The notes: generated by a model not told the origin, from the sequence alone. A stretch of 64,000 bases of DNA from Jejuia sp. UBA6058 (GCA_002428965.1 DIYI01000012.1:1-64000), one strand, 5' to 3'; shown: positions 45,832 through 56,393, counted from the stretch's first letter. Numbers and translations: made by a program.

Positions 45832-47141
45832 ATGTCTGCACCACTTTGCTTAACTGAAAACACTGCACATAATAAACATAAAAGGCAATCTTGGGATACT
45901 AGTATTAAACATTATTCTAGATTGGAGTTAGATGCCCAAATTCCAATGGCTCTTAAAAACACTATACCTAGTTCGAACATTTCACGTTGGAAGAAAGAAC
46001 CTGAAGATAAATACAAAGGCTGCGAGGTAACTCAATATATTCAACAAGATTTGGAACTCATAAAACGCTTTAATCAATCTTTTAGAATTAAAAGAATCGT
46101 CACTGGGTACTTTAAATTATGTGATACATTTCATAGCATAATTTCGACCGTAAAAAACATCAAAATTTTATGTAATGAACATAAAACACTTATTGTTAAT
46201 ACCATTGAGTCTATAAAAGAAGATATTCCAATTAATAACGCCTTAAAAGTATTCAATATATCTAGAGCCACATTCCAATATTATAAAACGATCGTTATCC
46301 ATAAATGTGATGCATCATACTTTAAATGGTGCACTAAACGTATACCGAACCAATTATTGCCCAAAGAAATATTAACAATTAAAAAATATTTGACACATGA
46401 AGACTATAAATATTGGTCTAAATCTTCTATTTATTTAAGAGCTGTAAGAGATACAGCATTATGCTGTGGCTTAACCACCTTTTATAAATACAGCAAGTTA
46501 TTGGGTTATACCTCTCGTCCAAATTATGATAAGCGCAGATTTTATAACCCTTTAAAAACGAATAAACCCAACGAGGTTTGGTGCGCCGATGTTACCATTT
46601 TTAGAACGCTGGATGGGGTAAATCATTACATTCATATTTTAATGGATCATTTTTCCAGAATGGTTCTAGGGTTTAGAATTGAAAATGTAGTTCTGGTACC
46701 GCTATTAGAAATTTACTACAAGAAGCGCACTCAAAATACCATCTCGAAAAGATAGTGTTCATGACAGATGGTGGTTCTGAAAACACGAACTCTAAAATTG
46801 AAAGTTTTATAAATTTTGTAAATGGAAATATTACTCATAAAGTAGCACAAAGAGATGTAGTATTTTCTAATGCCATGATTGAGGCCTTTAACAAAGTTTT
46901 AAAACATCAGTTTTTAATTCCTGAGCACCCAAAGTCCAAAAAGCAGCTTCGTATCTTACTAAGTTTTGCAATTGAAACCTACAATAACCATAAACCACAA
47001 TTAAATCTTGAAGGTAATACAACCAATGAGATGTTCTTGAATAATACTATCAATTTAATTTCTTACCAAGCAGCCTTTAAAAGCCATAAAAAGTTTAGAA
47101 TTGAAGCCAATAAGCAATATAACTGTAAATCATGTTTATAA
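45832..47141 (+). pseudogene. Frameshifted DDE (rve) transposase/integrase
   Basis: Two overlapping frames together make one transposase of about 435 residues. The first (45832-46755) has a helix-turn-helix region and the first catalytic Asp in VWCADVTIF. The second (to 47141) has the second Asp in FMTDGGSEN and the Glu in MIEAFNK. Reading in the second frame upstream of 46755 gives SGTAIRNLLQEAHSKYH, a natural continuation, so one base has been lost near 46690. The element is probably inactive. It interrupts the region between the ComJ-like immunity gene and GH86 copy 2. I could not define terminal inverted repeats. Confidence 0.75.
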
Positions 47142-47241
47142 TTTGGATTACAACGTTTTGGAAATATGTACTCACTTAATTTTTAAAAATCTATACTGAT
47201 AAGAATTTCGACAAAATGGCAAAAGCACTCATTTCTAGTTA

Positions 47242-47290
47242 ATTCCTTTTTTGGGACAGCTTTTTATAAAAGCATCTTGTGAATAGAATC
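47242..47290 (-). repeat. Partial copy D of the intergenic repeat
   Basis: ATTCCTTTTTTGGGACAGC followed by AAAGCATCTTGTGAATAGAAT matches the right-hand part of copies A-C at 21-23 kb. The left half and the hairpin are not seen; the transposase 3' end lies there instead. The rest of 47142-47373 shows no gene. Confidence 0.5.
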
Positions 47291-47373
47291 TCTCATTTAT
47301 GATCACATTAAAAACTATTTTACCATTTCGAATAGAAAAATATAAAATCAATTACCTATTTGTCTAACCGTTT

Positions 47374-47403
47374 AAAAAAAAGAGCGTACTTAATTATACA
47401 CTC
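47374..47403 (-). terminator. Terminator of the ComJ-like gene
   Basis: GAGCGTA (47382-47388) faces TACACTC (47397-47403) with one G-T type pair. On the minus strand a run of eight T (47374-47381) follows. It lies 110 bp beyond the stop at 47513. Confidence 0.6.
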
Positions 47404-47512
47404 GTTTTCTTTTTTAGCTTACATGAATATTATTATTGATTAATAATTCATTGTGCTTACCATATCATGATTTGGGTGATTATTTATGTGTTTGAATTTT
47501 CTTTGTGATATA

Positions 47513-48079
47513 TTAACTAGTAATATATCTTTTCAAGATTTTTTTATCCTGATTTTTAGCTTTCCATATTTCTATCCTATAAAAATCATTTCCTTCATCT
47601 TCATCTTCACCTTCTAAAACATCTAAGTTTTTCGAATAAACCCTAACTTTATACTTTCCTGGGCTAATACTGATTTCTTTTTCTATTTCACTATTGGGAC
47701 AATCTAAAATTTGAAGAGTTCCAGATTTAATTTCGATTCCAGATTCAACTATATGGTCATACAATTCAAAATTAGTTATTGCTTTTTCCTTACTAAGCAC
47801 TTCCAATTCTCCATTAATAATTCCATAAGATTTAGTTGGGATAGCTATAATATCTTCATGATTAGCTAACCTATCTTTATATGCTTCTTCATTCCAAAAA
47901 TCTTTAGAATTTGTATCTTTTATAGATTCAGAATCACTAACATAAAATTGATGATATCCAGTGTAAAAATTAAAGTTGTATTTCATAGGTTTTATAAAGA
48001 AATGATTTGAACCGCATGATACCAATATGCTCGTAAATAGCATAAAAACAATATAAGAAATAAATTTAAGTCTCGTCAT
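47513..48079 (-). CDS. ComJ/Nin-like immunity lipoprotein
   Basis: This 188-residue lipoprotein has its lipobox Cys22 (ILVSC). The mature part matches ComJ, the nuclease inhibitor of Bacillus NucA: TGYHQFYVSDS, FWNEEAYKDRLANHEDIIAI, SYGIINGELEVL, YDHIVESGIEIKSGTLQILD and KVRVYSKNL appear in order. ComJ blocks its cognate nuclease by binding. Its ATG overlaps the stop of the NucA-tipped RHS gene by 4 bp (ATGA), so toxin and inhibitor are translated together. The lipid anchor is unusual for this family and suggests interception in the periplasm. Confidence 0.85.
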   Translation of the reverse strand: MTRLKFISYIVFMLFTSILVSCGSNHFFIKPMKYNFNFYTGYHQFYVSDSESIKDTNSKDFWNEEAYKDRLANHEDIIAIPTKSYGIINGELEVLSKEKAITNFELYDHIVESGIEIKSGTLQILDCPNSEIEKEISISPGKYKVRVYSKNLDVLEGEDEDEGNDFYRIEIWKAKNQDKKILKRYITS

Positions 48080-51000
48080 ATCTTTTTTGTTGTTATGTCA
48101 TCATTTCCATAAGGATATATTTGCTGCTCCATTAATGGCGGAGTAATTATAAATATAGGTAATCTGTTAAATATACCTTGTAAAACTCTATATATCCCTG
48201 GTGTTGCAGGCACTGGCTTAGTTGCAGGCACAGGAACTATTGGAATTATTGGGTCTGGTACATCATCTGGCGTATATACTGGTTCTACTACTGGTTCTGG
48301 TACAGTTTCTGGTTCTTTATCTGACGGAACTGGCAGCACTACAAATTCATCTCCCGTTTCCATATTAGCGTATAATGCCCTTAACGAACCACCTTGAGAG
48401 TAATTTTCGCTAGGGTCAACATAAGCCACTTCAGCCCCTAATCCACCTTCAAAGGTAGAAGCATAAGGGTATTCATCTCTATGGAAACCAGACCTTGACG
48501 GATACCCCCACATAGCCAGAGCTCTACGTCTTGCCTGTCTTTTCTTATTAGCATCGTAATGCAAAATTGATGGTTTGCCCTTTTCAAAGGCATTTAATGT
48601 ATGTTGGTAAATCTCAGGTGTAACATCCTCATAAACTAGATGAATATTAGATGAATTGTTCGAGTTATTTCTTGCAATCTGTTGTAAGGCTCTAAATGCA
48701 ATTTGCGCATGATGTTCAGTATATTTAACTCCGCCAATAATATTAATTATCTCTTTACCATCAGGGTCAATAAACCTTAAAGGAGAATTAGCTGCATATA
48801 TATATGGGCTTACAGGAGTGAATTTTTCAGCAAAAGGGTCAAGATTCATCCAGCGTCCCAAGCTTGCTTCATAATTCCTTGCTCCAAAGTCATACCAATC
48901 TAATCCCAGTTCTTCATTAAGCTCTTTCCCGTTGTATTTATAGTTTAGAGCTATATGTGATGTAGCATTAATATTATACCCTTTATGTTTAAGTCCAAAT
49001 GGATAGTAGTTGTTTTCATCCAATATTTCAAGGTCTGGTGTATCGGTAGCCCTACGAATACTTAAATCATCAAACCATACCTTACCTCCATAAAAATTAT
49101 CTAGCCTTAAATTAAGTTGTGTAACACTTGCGGCTACATTAATCTCTTTTTCCAAATAAATCCATTGCCCCTTAACATTGGTATTTACCCAACCTACCTG
49201 AGATACCGTTCCCAAGGCATCTTTTGTAAACAAGTACATCTGCCCATAGTTCGTTCCTGCTATGTTTTCTAAATACACCCAACCTGAGATAATGTAAGTT
49301 GTGGTTTGTGTATTGCTAATACTTACCCAGTCGTTACTATGGCACACTCTATAATGACTCCAACCATAAGGTAAAACCATACCTGCATAATCACCCGTGC
49401 GCTTAAAGTTACTATCAAAGCTTGATAGTGCCCACCCATGAGTATGACCTGATGCATCCCAACCACTAGCACTCTCAAATCCTTCGCTGTAAATTAAATC
49501 GTCATCTGCCTTGTAACTTACCCTTATATTACCTAAATGATCCTTGTACTGGTATATGTAATTATAAGAGTTGTAATTATTTTGTTCTATATAACCTTCT
49601 GGGTGGTTAAAGAATTTCAAAGAACTACCACTATTATCCGTTTGATACACATAGTTACCTGCATAATGCGTATAAGTGTCATTACCCCCATCACTTACCT
49701 TCTTCTCTAACTTTATACCTGTGGCATCGTAAATGTATTCAATTTTATCTGCTGCGCCAAACCTAACCTCCGTTGGTAAGTTTAAATGATTGTAAACAAT
49801 ACCGTTTGCACCACTTGCTCCCTCTATATCTTTATTCAGATCTTTTACCATATTGCCATTGGCATCATAAAAATAATCTCCAGTTTGTGTATTGGTTTTA
49901 TCAGCGAATCCTTCAAAATGATGTCCTATTTCTGAAATATCAGTCAATTTATTCCCTGCATCGTAGGTATATGTTAAATGGTCTAGATCTTCATCAAAGG
50001 TATTATTATCTATATAACCATTTCTTCTTAAAGTGGTGATATTACCATTTTTATCATACTCTACTAGCTTTAGGTTGTGCATGTTGTTCCAAGCACTATT
50101 ACTGCTACCGCTAAGACCACTTGTAATTCTATTCAAAGCATCATAGTTATAGGTATACCATCTTAAGTTAGTATCTGTATTTGCAGTTTTCCACTCGGTT
50201 TCTGAAATGTTACCATTGTATAGTGCTGTACCACTATGCGCTACTGTATTGTAGTTAATTCCAAAACCAAATAGATCGTCTCCCAAGCTGTTCGTATCAT
50301 TTATTCCCTTTAACCAGCCTCTAATATTATAGGTGTAATCTACCGTTTGTAAGGCCACATCGGTATCTACAATAATGAAATTCTCTATAGAACCATATTG
50401 AGAGGTAAAGGCTGTGTCTCCATATAGTGCATTACCATTAGTTTGAACATCTGAAATGTAAAATACCTCGCCATTCTTACTATAATAAATCGTATTATTC
50501 CTGCTCTCTATCTTAAATCTGTCTCCAGCATTATAATTTATTGCTGTTCCTCTGGCTACAATATTTCCCGGACTAACCTTTTCGTACACCTGAGCCATAC
50601 CATTGGCGCCTAAGTTTATGGCATAGTCTATACTATTGACAAAATAATCAGGATCAGAATAGGATAGCCCTACAGATACATCATAATAATCATAGGTAGC
50701 CTTAAAGTTGATATAACCATTATTGGTAAAACTCTCAAAGGTAGAAAGACCTGCATTTTGCGTAACCGAATTCCACTTTACTATCCTACCATCACTATAA
50801 AGGCTTAAACCATAACGATTTTGGTACTCACTTACAATTGGTACATCCCCGCCTACAAGCTTTTGCTCTATTTGTCCTAACTCATCATATCTGTTCCTTA
50901 CTATTAACTCAGATTTTACACCATCTATCTCTTGTTCTTGAGACAATAAACGGTTCATATGGTCGTAGGTAAACTTATCAATAGTAGTAATCGTAGGTTG

Positions 51001-52485
51001 ACCCGTTTTGGAATGGGTGGTTCTACTTTCCAAAACATTGCCCATAAAACCTAAATTGCTCTTTACCTTATCTGTGGTTTCTAAATACTCATTATGGCTA
51101 TACACATAGATGGGGCGTGCCTTGTTGTCATAATAGGTTACAGTAGTAATCCAATCATTGGTATCCAATACACGTACTTTTGATACCGTAGGTAGCCCCT
51201 TTACATTTGTGGTTGGGGTAATACCATAGGCATCCTCTGATGTGCCCGAACCTACATCTAAATAATCGTCATAGTAGTTGATAGTATAAACCTCATTTAT
51301 AGCAGTAGGATAACTGTTATTTGTATAATGAATATTAACACCTCCTAAACTCATAGAAGAACCTCTTGACTCATTTGTGACCGAGGCAACATTGGCGTCG
51401 TTCTGCAATGGTTCTCTTGGAACGAAAGAAGGTAGGTTAGCCTGCCCTGTATAGGCCACCCTGCCAAAGGCATCATATTTTGTAAAGTACCACCAGTTCT
51501 GTCCTGAAGTTAAAATAGGTCTATCCAATTTGTCATACACTATAAACTCCCAAGATTTTCCTGGTATCTTTTTCTCTACCAAGCGGTGTCTAGAATCGTA
51601 TCTATATTGGTAACACAACTCTGAAAGTTCTGTAGATGATACGCCATTACTGGTATCTACTTTTGGGGGGATTACATAACTTAAATTACCATAGTCGTCA
51701 TATACATAATAGGTATCATGCGCTATATTGGTTTGATTTGTTCCATTAACAACAGATGTGCCATAAGTGCGCTTTAATACCACGCGCCCTTGCTTATCTT
51801 TAAACTCTTCGGTAGTATGCTCCGTACCACTGGTCCAATTCTCATCCTTGGTAACTGTCTTGTAAAGCGTATTTACTGTATAATAACCATTATTAGCAAG
51901 GGCTGGGGTATAAACCTTTATGCTGTTAACTGTAGATGCTGTTATGGTTACACCATAATCCCGTACCTCGGTAGTTGAACTATTGGACAAGTAATCAAAC
52001 TTTATGGAATGGTCACTATCACTTGTCTTGTTTACCGCCCAAGCTGCCCCTGGAGCGCCTTGTTCTATCACTCTGCTTAATGGAGAATGCTCTAAATACT
52101 TTTCTGAATAGGGATTCGTGGTATTCTCATACTTTGCTGTATTATAAAAATTGGTAATAGATTGTTCCATATCTACTGTGCGTAGATTTAAATCTCCACT
52201 GCCATTAGCAAAAGGCAACCATTCTTTATCCGTTCGTCCAAAATTGTCATAACCAACATATGAGGCTATATCTTCTTTATTTCCGCCTGCAAATTTACCG
52301 ATACTCTGAATAGATCTACCTAAACCATCGTAATACGTAATGCTCTCTATCTTATCTGCATCTCCAACACTACCAGTAGCAGTTGCTGTCTTATATGTTG
52401 TGTTCTGTATGTAGTTTTCATTACTCTGACCAACAGCAAATAATACCGAAAACAGAAATAGACTGAATATAACTAGTTGTCTCAT
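48076..52485 (-). CDS. RHS polymorphic toxin with NucA/NucB DNase tip
   Basis: This 1469-residue protein has a signal peptide (1-19). Its DUF6443 start, YD shell and two beta-sandwich inserts closely match the protein at 29982-34571. The RHS core ends near residue 1235 (LGRWMNLDPF, then NSPLRFIDPDG). The C-terminal domain (about 1270-1386) is a NucA/NucB-type deoxyribonuclease: RRALAMWGYP, then DEYPYASTFEGG from residue 1337 with the catalytic Asp-Glu pair, then PSENYSQGGSL and GDEFVVL. A Pro-rich tail and a short hydrophobic end follow. It pairs with the ComJ-like gene downstream. Delivered DNA damage to competitors is the natural reading. Confidence 0.88.
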   Translation of the reverse strand: MRQLVIFSLFLFSVLFAVGQSNENYIQNTTYKTATATGSVGDADKIESITYYDGLGRSIQSIGKFAGGNKEDIASYVGYDNFGRTDKEWLPFANGSGDLNLRTVDMEQSITNFYNTAKYENTTNPYSEKYLEHSPLSRVIEQGAPGAAWAVNKTSDSDHSIKFDYLSNSSTTEVRDYGVTITASTVNSIKVYTPALANNGYYTVNTLYKTVTKDENWTSGTEHTTEEFKDKQGRVVLKRTYGTSVVNGTNQTNIAHDTYYVYDDYGNLSYVIPPKVDTSNGVSSTELSELCYQYRYDSRHRLVEKKIPGKSWEFIVYDKLDRPILTSGQNWWYFTKYDAFGRVAYTGQANLPSFVPREPLQNDANVASVTNESRGSSMSLGGVNIHYTNNSYPTAINEVYTINYYDDYLDVGSGTSEDAYGITPTTNVKGLPTVSKVRVLDTNDWITTVTYYDNKARPIYVYSHNEYLETTDKVKSNLGFMGNVLESRTTHSKTGQPTITTIDKFTYDHMNRLLSQEQEIDGVKSELIVRNRYDELGQIEQKLVGGDVPIVSEYQNRYGLSLYSDGRIVKWNSVTQNAGLSTFESFTNNGYINFKATYDYYDVSVGLSYSDPDYFVNSIDYAINLGANGMAQVYEKVSPGNIVARGTAINYNAGDRFKIESRNNTIYYSKNGEVFYISDVQTNGNALYGDTAFTSQYGSIENFIIVDTDVALQTVDYTYNIRGWLKGINDTNSLGDDLFGFGINYNTVAHSGTALYNGNISETEWKTANTDTNLRWYTYNYDALNRITSGLSGSSNSAWNNMHNLKLVEYDKNGNITTLRRNGYIDNNTFDEDLDHLTYTYDAGNKLTDISEIGHHFEGFADKTNTQTGDYFYDANGNMVKDLNKDIEGASGANGIVYNHLNLPTEVRFGAADKIEYIYDATGIKLEKKVSDGGNDTYTHYAGNYVYQTDNSGSSLKFFNHPEGYIEQNNYNSYNYIYQYKDHLGNIRVSYKADDDLIYSEGFESASGWDASGHTHGWALSSFDSNFKRTGDYAGMVLPYGWSHYRVCHSNDWVSISNTQTTTYIISGWVYLENIAGTNYGQMYLFTKDALGTVSQVGWVNTNVKGQWIYLEKEINVAASVTQLNLRLDNFYGGKVWFDDLSIRRATDTPDLEILDENNYYPFGLKHKGYNINATSHIALNYKYNGKELNEELGLDWYDFGARNYEASLGRWMNLDPFAEKFTPVSPYIYAANSPLRFIDPDGKEIINIIGGVKYTEHHAQIAFRALQQIARNNSNNSSNIHLVYEDVTPEIYQHTLNAFEKGKPSILHYDANKKRQARRRALAMWGYPSRSGFHRDEYPYASTFEGGLGAEVAYVDPSENYSQGGSLRALYANMETGDEFVVLPVPSDKEPETVPEPVVEPVYTPDDVPDPIIPIVPVPATKPVPATPGIYRVLQGIFNRLPIFIITPPLMEQQIYPYGNDDITTKKI

Positions 52486-52514
52486 ATCAATATGAATATT
52501 TTATTTAGTTCTTT

Positions 52515-52949
52515 TTATTTTTTATAGCACCACAAGGCTGAAGGTGGTACATTACCAGCAAAACCTGTTACAAAAGGTTTAAAATATAGGGCGCTCTCAC
52601 TAAGTAGTGTAATTTCATATTTTAGTGTATTGCCAGAATTATCCGTCAGACTTAATACCTTTGCTATTGGCTCGTACCTCCAATTGCCCTCTTCAATAGC
52701 TCCTGACTCCAACGTCTGAATATAGGTCTCATTAGCATTAAAAACAATTTTCTTTTCATTATATCTGCTCTTGAGAATATCTATCATTTCTGCACTCATA
52801 TTATCTATTTGAGATTGCTCGTCAACAGATAATTCATTATATGCCGATTGATAATCAAATTCCCAGTCCCCAACCAACTGAGAGGTCTGCGCCGTTATAC
52901 CCATACCTATAAGGAATGCTAATGTTGTTACTAGTTTGTAAAGTTGCAT
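52515..52949 (-). CDS. Small secreted lipocalin-like protein
   Basis: This 144-residue protein has a signal peptide to about residue 20 (GITAQ). It has the short lipocalin-like pattern LVGDWEFDYQ, a helical region, then beta-strands TYIQTLESG, EEGNWRYEP and TLKYEITLLS. It lies between the shell gene and the NucA-tipped RHS gene of module 2 (29 bp before the latter) and has no counterpart in module 1, where the two RHS genes are only 12 bp apart. Its role is unknown. Confidence 0.6.
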   Translation of the reverse strand: MQLYKLVTTLAFLIGMGITAQTSQLVGDWEFDYQSAYNELSVDEQSQIDNMSAEMIDILKSRYNEKKIVFNANETYIQTLESGAIEEGNWRYEPIAKVLSLTDNSGNTLKYEITLLSESALYFKPFVTGFAGNVPPSALWCYKK

Positions 52950-53036
52950 TGTTGTATTTTTATTTAGATTTAATGTGCTATCGAGTATTAAAGTGAAGAC
53001 TATCTTGAAGTTCCTTCTACTTAAATAAAATATTTA

Positions 53037-56000
53037 TTATTGTCGATAGTTGTATTCGTTCTCACTTAAGATATTGCCATCAGAATCCTTGACCTGCTCT
53101 AACCTATTGAAATCATCATACTTATAATAAGTCGTATTACCTCTAGGGTCCGTAATACTCGTTACACCTATTAAAGGATCATGGGTATAGGTGGTTACCA
53201 AAGAGCTTGACAGCACAGGCAAATTTCTTAAATTATCAAGGGCAGAACGAAGAATTCCCTCGGTACCACTAGGGCCAATTGAATTATCATTATCTGCATT
53301 GGATAAACTTTGTAAATTAGATACTTGATTTGAAATATCAGAATATGTTGCATTCTCTATCTTAGCAATTGGATATCTATCATCATAACCCCATATAATT
53401 GTTGTGTAAATACCATCCTCTGTGTGAAATTGATTAATGTTGCCTTTACCATCATATAAGTCATAAAAAAAGTACTTTTTATGATGTGGATTCCCGCTAC
53501 CTCTTGGATAATAATCTACTCTAGATAATGTATAATTATTATTGGGATCATAAATATTTACAAATTGTTTGGTTATTAATCCATTTTCTTTATCAGTAAC
53601 GCTTAAGGGAAAGGTGTAAATATTTGCGGCATTATACGTAGTTAATACTTTTGTTTGATCAACAAAGATATTTCCATCTGAATCTTTAAGATTAAAGCCA
53701 GTAGGTAAATTGTAACTGTTATAGGTATAAGTTTTTAAAGTTTCAACTGTGTTGAAATTAAAGTAATTTGTAACCTTTTCAGTATCTAAAAGAGTTTTTG
53801 TTTTCTTTATGGGATAAAAATAAAACATGTGATGATAGTAGTTGCAATAAGTAGTTGTACAATCACCGCAACACGGTCTTTCAACCTTTGCCCAAGATCC
53901 TAAAAATATATTTTTGACATTGTATGTTATTTCAGAAAACGCTCCATTTCTATTAGATGAAAATGGAACAATAGATTGGTAAGTGTATTCTATTTTTTGT
54001 ACAATATCGTCTTGGGAATTGTAAATTTCCTTCCTTATTAGATTACCATTGTCTATATCTGTGTTTCTAATAGAATAAGCAAATTTATCATAATCCCCTT
54101 GATTAGCTGTACCCCCTTGGCCGAACATATCTCTAGCACTTTTGTCAGGTACATTAGTATAATATAAAATGGTCTTCCCATTATTAGCTCCACTATCATC
54201 AATGGTTTCAATGGTTATGCTATCATATCCAACGCCTTCTCCATTACCTAATAAAGAAGTCTGATAAAGGTTATTAAAATAAGATGTTAACTGGGAACCT
54301 CTAGCTTCATATCTTGTTGAAAATGGCGCACCTCCTTGTGAACCATAATTAAAGTTATATTCTTGATACAGGTCTTGATTATTAGAAACATAAGGAGAAA
54401 TATGTTTTCCTCCTGTATAAGTATATCGCTTTTTTAAAGCTACTTCATTGATTTTTGTATAATCAATTGTTTCCTTTATTCTAAGTCCATATCCTTGACT
54501 ATATGTTTGACTGAAATCAGTATTAAAAGTATTCCCGTTAAAATTGAGTTTATTATTATAATTTGGGAAATAAATATTATCAAAAGTATTAAGTTCATAA
54601 ATAAACTCTGTACTTCCTCCTGTGGGATATACTATCTTAGTTAGCATTCCTACTTTACAATTAATTGGGTGTGCCGATCTATTAACAATTGTATTGAGAG
54701 ATGAAACTAATGGTTTTACCCAACTTGGGATATGATTTACATCTTCAAATAATCGAAAAGGGTTTGTGGCGACAGTCTGATTAGACATTCCATTGTACAA
54801 CCCCCAATAATCAAAGGATAATGAGTTTTTATCCGGCATAAAACTGCCTTCGTAATCAAAACCATAAATTTTACCATTGGCATTAATCTCATCTAATCGT
54901 AAACGTTTTTGTTCATCATCTGTATGATTTGGGTTAAAATATGAATAAGTAAAATCAATAGATTTAATAACTTGATTGCTCTCTAGTAATTGTATATCCT
55001 CGATACGCTTATCATGTGGGATATCCAATCTGGCACTAAGATTAAACTCCAATTTAGTATTTGAATAACTAATACGCTTTAAAACTGACTTTTCTTGTGT
55101 TAAAGTTGAAGTAATACCAGAAATAGCTGTAAATAATGAAGTATTAGGAAGCGATGGATTTATAGGGCCACTAAAATATGAGGGACCAAAGGCGTTAGAT
55201 GCTGTCCAACGAGTTACATCCCTGAAAAACAAACTACCTGATTTGGAATTTTGTGAACGTATTGTAGAAAGAGGCTCATAATCAAAGGTAACTTCATTCC
55301 CTTTCAAATCAGTAATTTTAGTTATTTTCCAAATTCTACTGACTCTATTAAACGAAGATCTTGGGTTATAGTTAGAATCCATAGTTGAAACATAAGTTTC
55401 ATAACCTGAATTTGCTGCTGTAATTGTTGTTGAATATCCTGGACTGAATGTACCCCCATGGACACTTACCAATTCTTCTTTGAACTCATATATTATGCCA
55501 CTAGGATCTGTTATGAACCATGTATATTTTTTAGTAGTAGCATCATAAGTTTTTGATATTTTATACCTATCATCATTAACCACTCTTATAGTATTGTTAT
55601 ATTCATGCATATGAAATAAAATATCATGACCAAAAAAATTAGCTTGGAATAAATCTCTTTCAGTATCTGCTCCAGAGTATTGGTTTCTTAATTCTTCATT
55701 GTAATTATGGAATTGATTCAAATTAGCCAGATTTCTTGGAAACAGCACAGAATTATCCCCTGTTGTTCCGTCACAACCTTCAGACTGTACTTTTATCATA
55801 GCATAAGTATCTTTTGTTGGATTTGATGCATTTAGCTGTAATCTATTTAAATCATAAGATGAAAGTGTTGAAATACAATAAGGTTGTCCACTTACTGGGT
55901 ATGGGGTTAGGGCATATTGAGGATAAGGTGTATTGTAAAAATCTGGAACCTCTAAATTTACACTTTCAGACAAATCATCTTTTCCTTGAACAATCTGTGA

Positions 56001-56297
56001 TATCATACCAACACCAAAATACCAACCTAACCCAACTCTTGATGCCTCTTCATCTACTCTAATGCCATTAGAATTGTACGTTAAATTGAGCGGAAAACTT
56101 ATATCACCGTAGTTAATAGTATGTAATGGAATGGTAAGATTTTGCCTACCGTTGTATTCTGAAATAGACACATTACCATATTTTTCAAATAAATACGCCT
56201 CTGGCGTTTTAGGGTCCTGATACTGAATATTAAATTGAGCAAAAGAAAGGTTGAAACAAAAAAGAGTAATTAAGATAAATGTTGGAAACTTGATCAT
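53037..56297 (-). CDS. RHS/YD-repeat shell protein, TcB-like (copy 2)
   Basis: This 1086-residue protein has a signal peptide (1-20, SFAQ). The start region (YGNVSISEYNGRQNLTIPL, then PLNLTYNSNGIRVDEEASRV and GLGW) is the SpvB/TcdB-like entry. YD repeats fill the C-terminal part. It ends GNILSENEYNYRQ, almost the same as copy 1, with no toxin domain. It is the first gene of RHS module 2, transcribed from the divergent promoter shared with the response regulator. Its middle region differs strongly from copy 1, while the last 150 residues are well conserved, pointing to a common contact with the toxin-bearing partner. Confidence 0.8.
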   Translation of the reverse strand: MIKFPTFILITLFCFNLSFAQFNIQYQDPKTPEAYLFEKYGNVSISEYNGRQNLTIPLHTINYGDISFPLNLTYNSNGIRVDEEASRVGLGWYFGVGMISQIVQGKDDLSESVNLEVPDFYNTPYPQYALTPYPVSGQPYCISTLSSYDLNRLQLNASNPTKDTYAMIKVQSEGCDGTTGDNSVLFPRNLANLNQFHNYNEELRNQYSGADTERDLFQANFFGHDILFHMHEYNNTIRVVNDDRYKISKTYDATTKKYTWFITDPSGIIYEFKEELVSVHGGTFSPGYSTTITAANSGYETYVSTMDSNYNPRSSFNRVSRIWKITKITDLKGNEVTFDYEPLSTIRSQNSKSGSLFFRDVTRWTASNAFGPSYFSGPINPSLPNTSLFTAISGITSTLTQEKSVLKRISYSNTKLEFNLSARLDIPHDKRIEDIQLLESNQVIKSIDFTYSYFNPNHTDDEQKRLRLDEINANGKIYGFDYEGSFMPDKNSLSFDYWGLYNGMSNQTVATNPFRLFEDVNHIPSWVKPLVSSLNTIVNRSAHPINCKVGMLTKIVYPTGGSTEFIYELNTFDNIYFPNYNNKLNFNGNTFNTDFSQTYSQGYGLRIKETIDYTKINEVALKKRYTYTGGKHISPYVSNNQDLYQEYNFNYGSQGGAPFSTRYEARGSQLTSYFNNLYQTSLLGNGEGVGYDSITIETIDDSGANNGKTILYYTNVPDKSARDMFGQGGTANQGDYDKFAYSIRNTDIDNGNLIRKEIYNSQDDIVQKIEYTYQSIVPFSSNRNGAFSEITYNVKNIFLGSWAKVERPCCGDCTTTYCNYYHHMFYFYPIKKTKTLLDTEKVTNYFNFNTVETLKTYTYNSYNLPTGFNLKDSDGNIFVDQTKVLTTYNAANIYTFPLSVTDKENGLITKQFVNIYDPNNNYTLSRVDYYPRGSGNPHHKKYFFYDLYDGKGNINQFHTEDGIYTTIIWGYDDRYPIAKIENATYSDISNQVSNLQSLSNADNDNSIGPSGTEGILRSALDNLRNLPVLSSSLVTTYTHDPLIGVTSITDPRGNTTYYKYDDFNRLEQVKDSDGNILSENEYNYRQ

Positions 56298-56393
56298 TTG
56301 ATTACTGAATTAGAAATTTTTAAGTTTAATTCTGAATCTTTTGGATTCACTAATACTTTTTGAGTATTATTGTTCTGACTAAAAAGTCGGATC

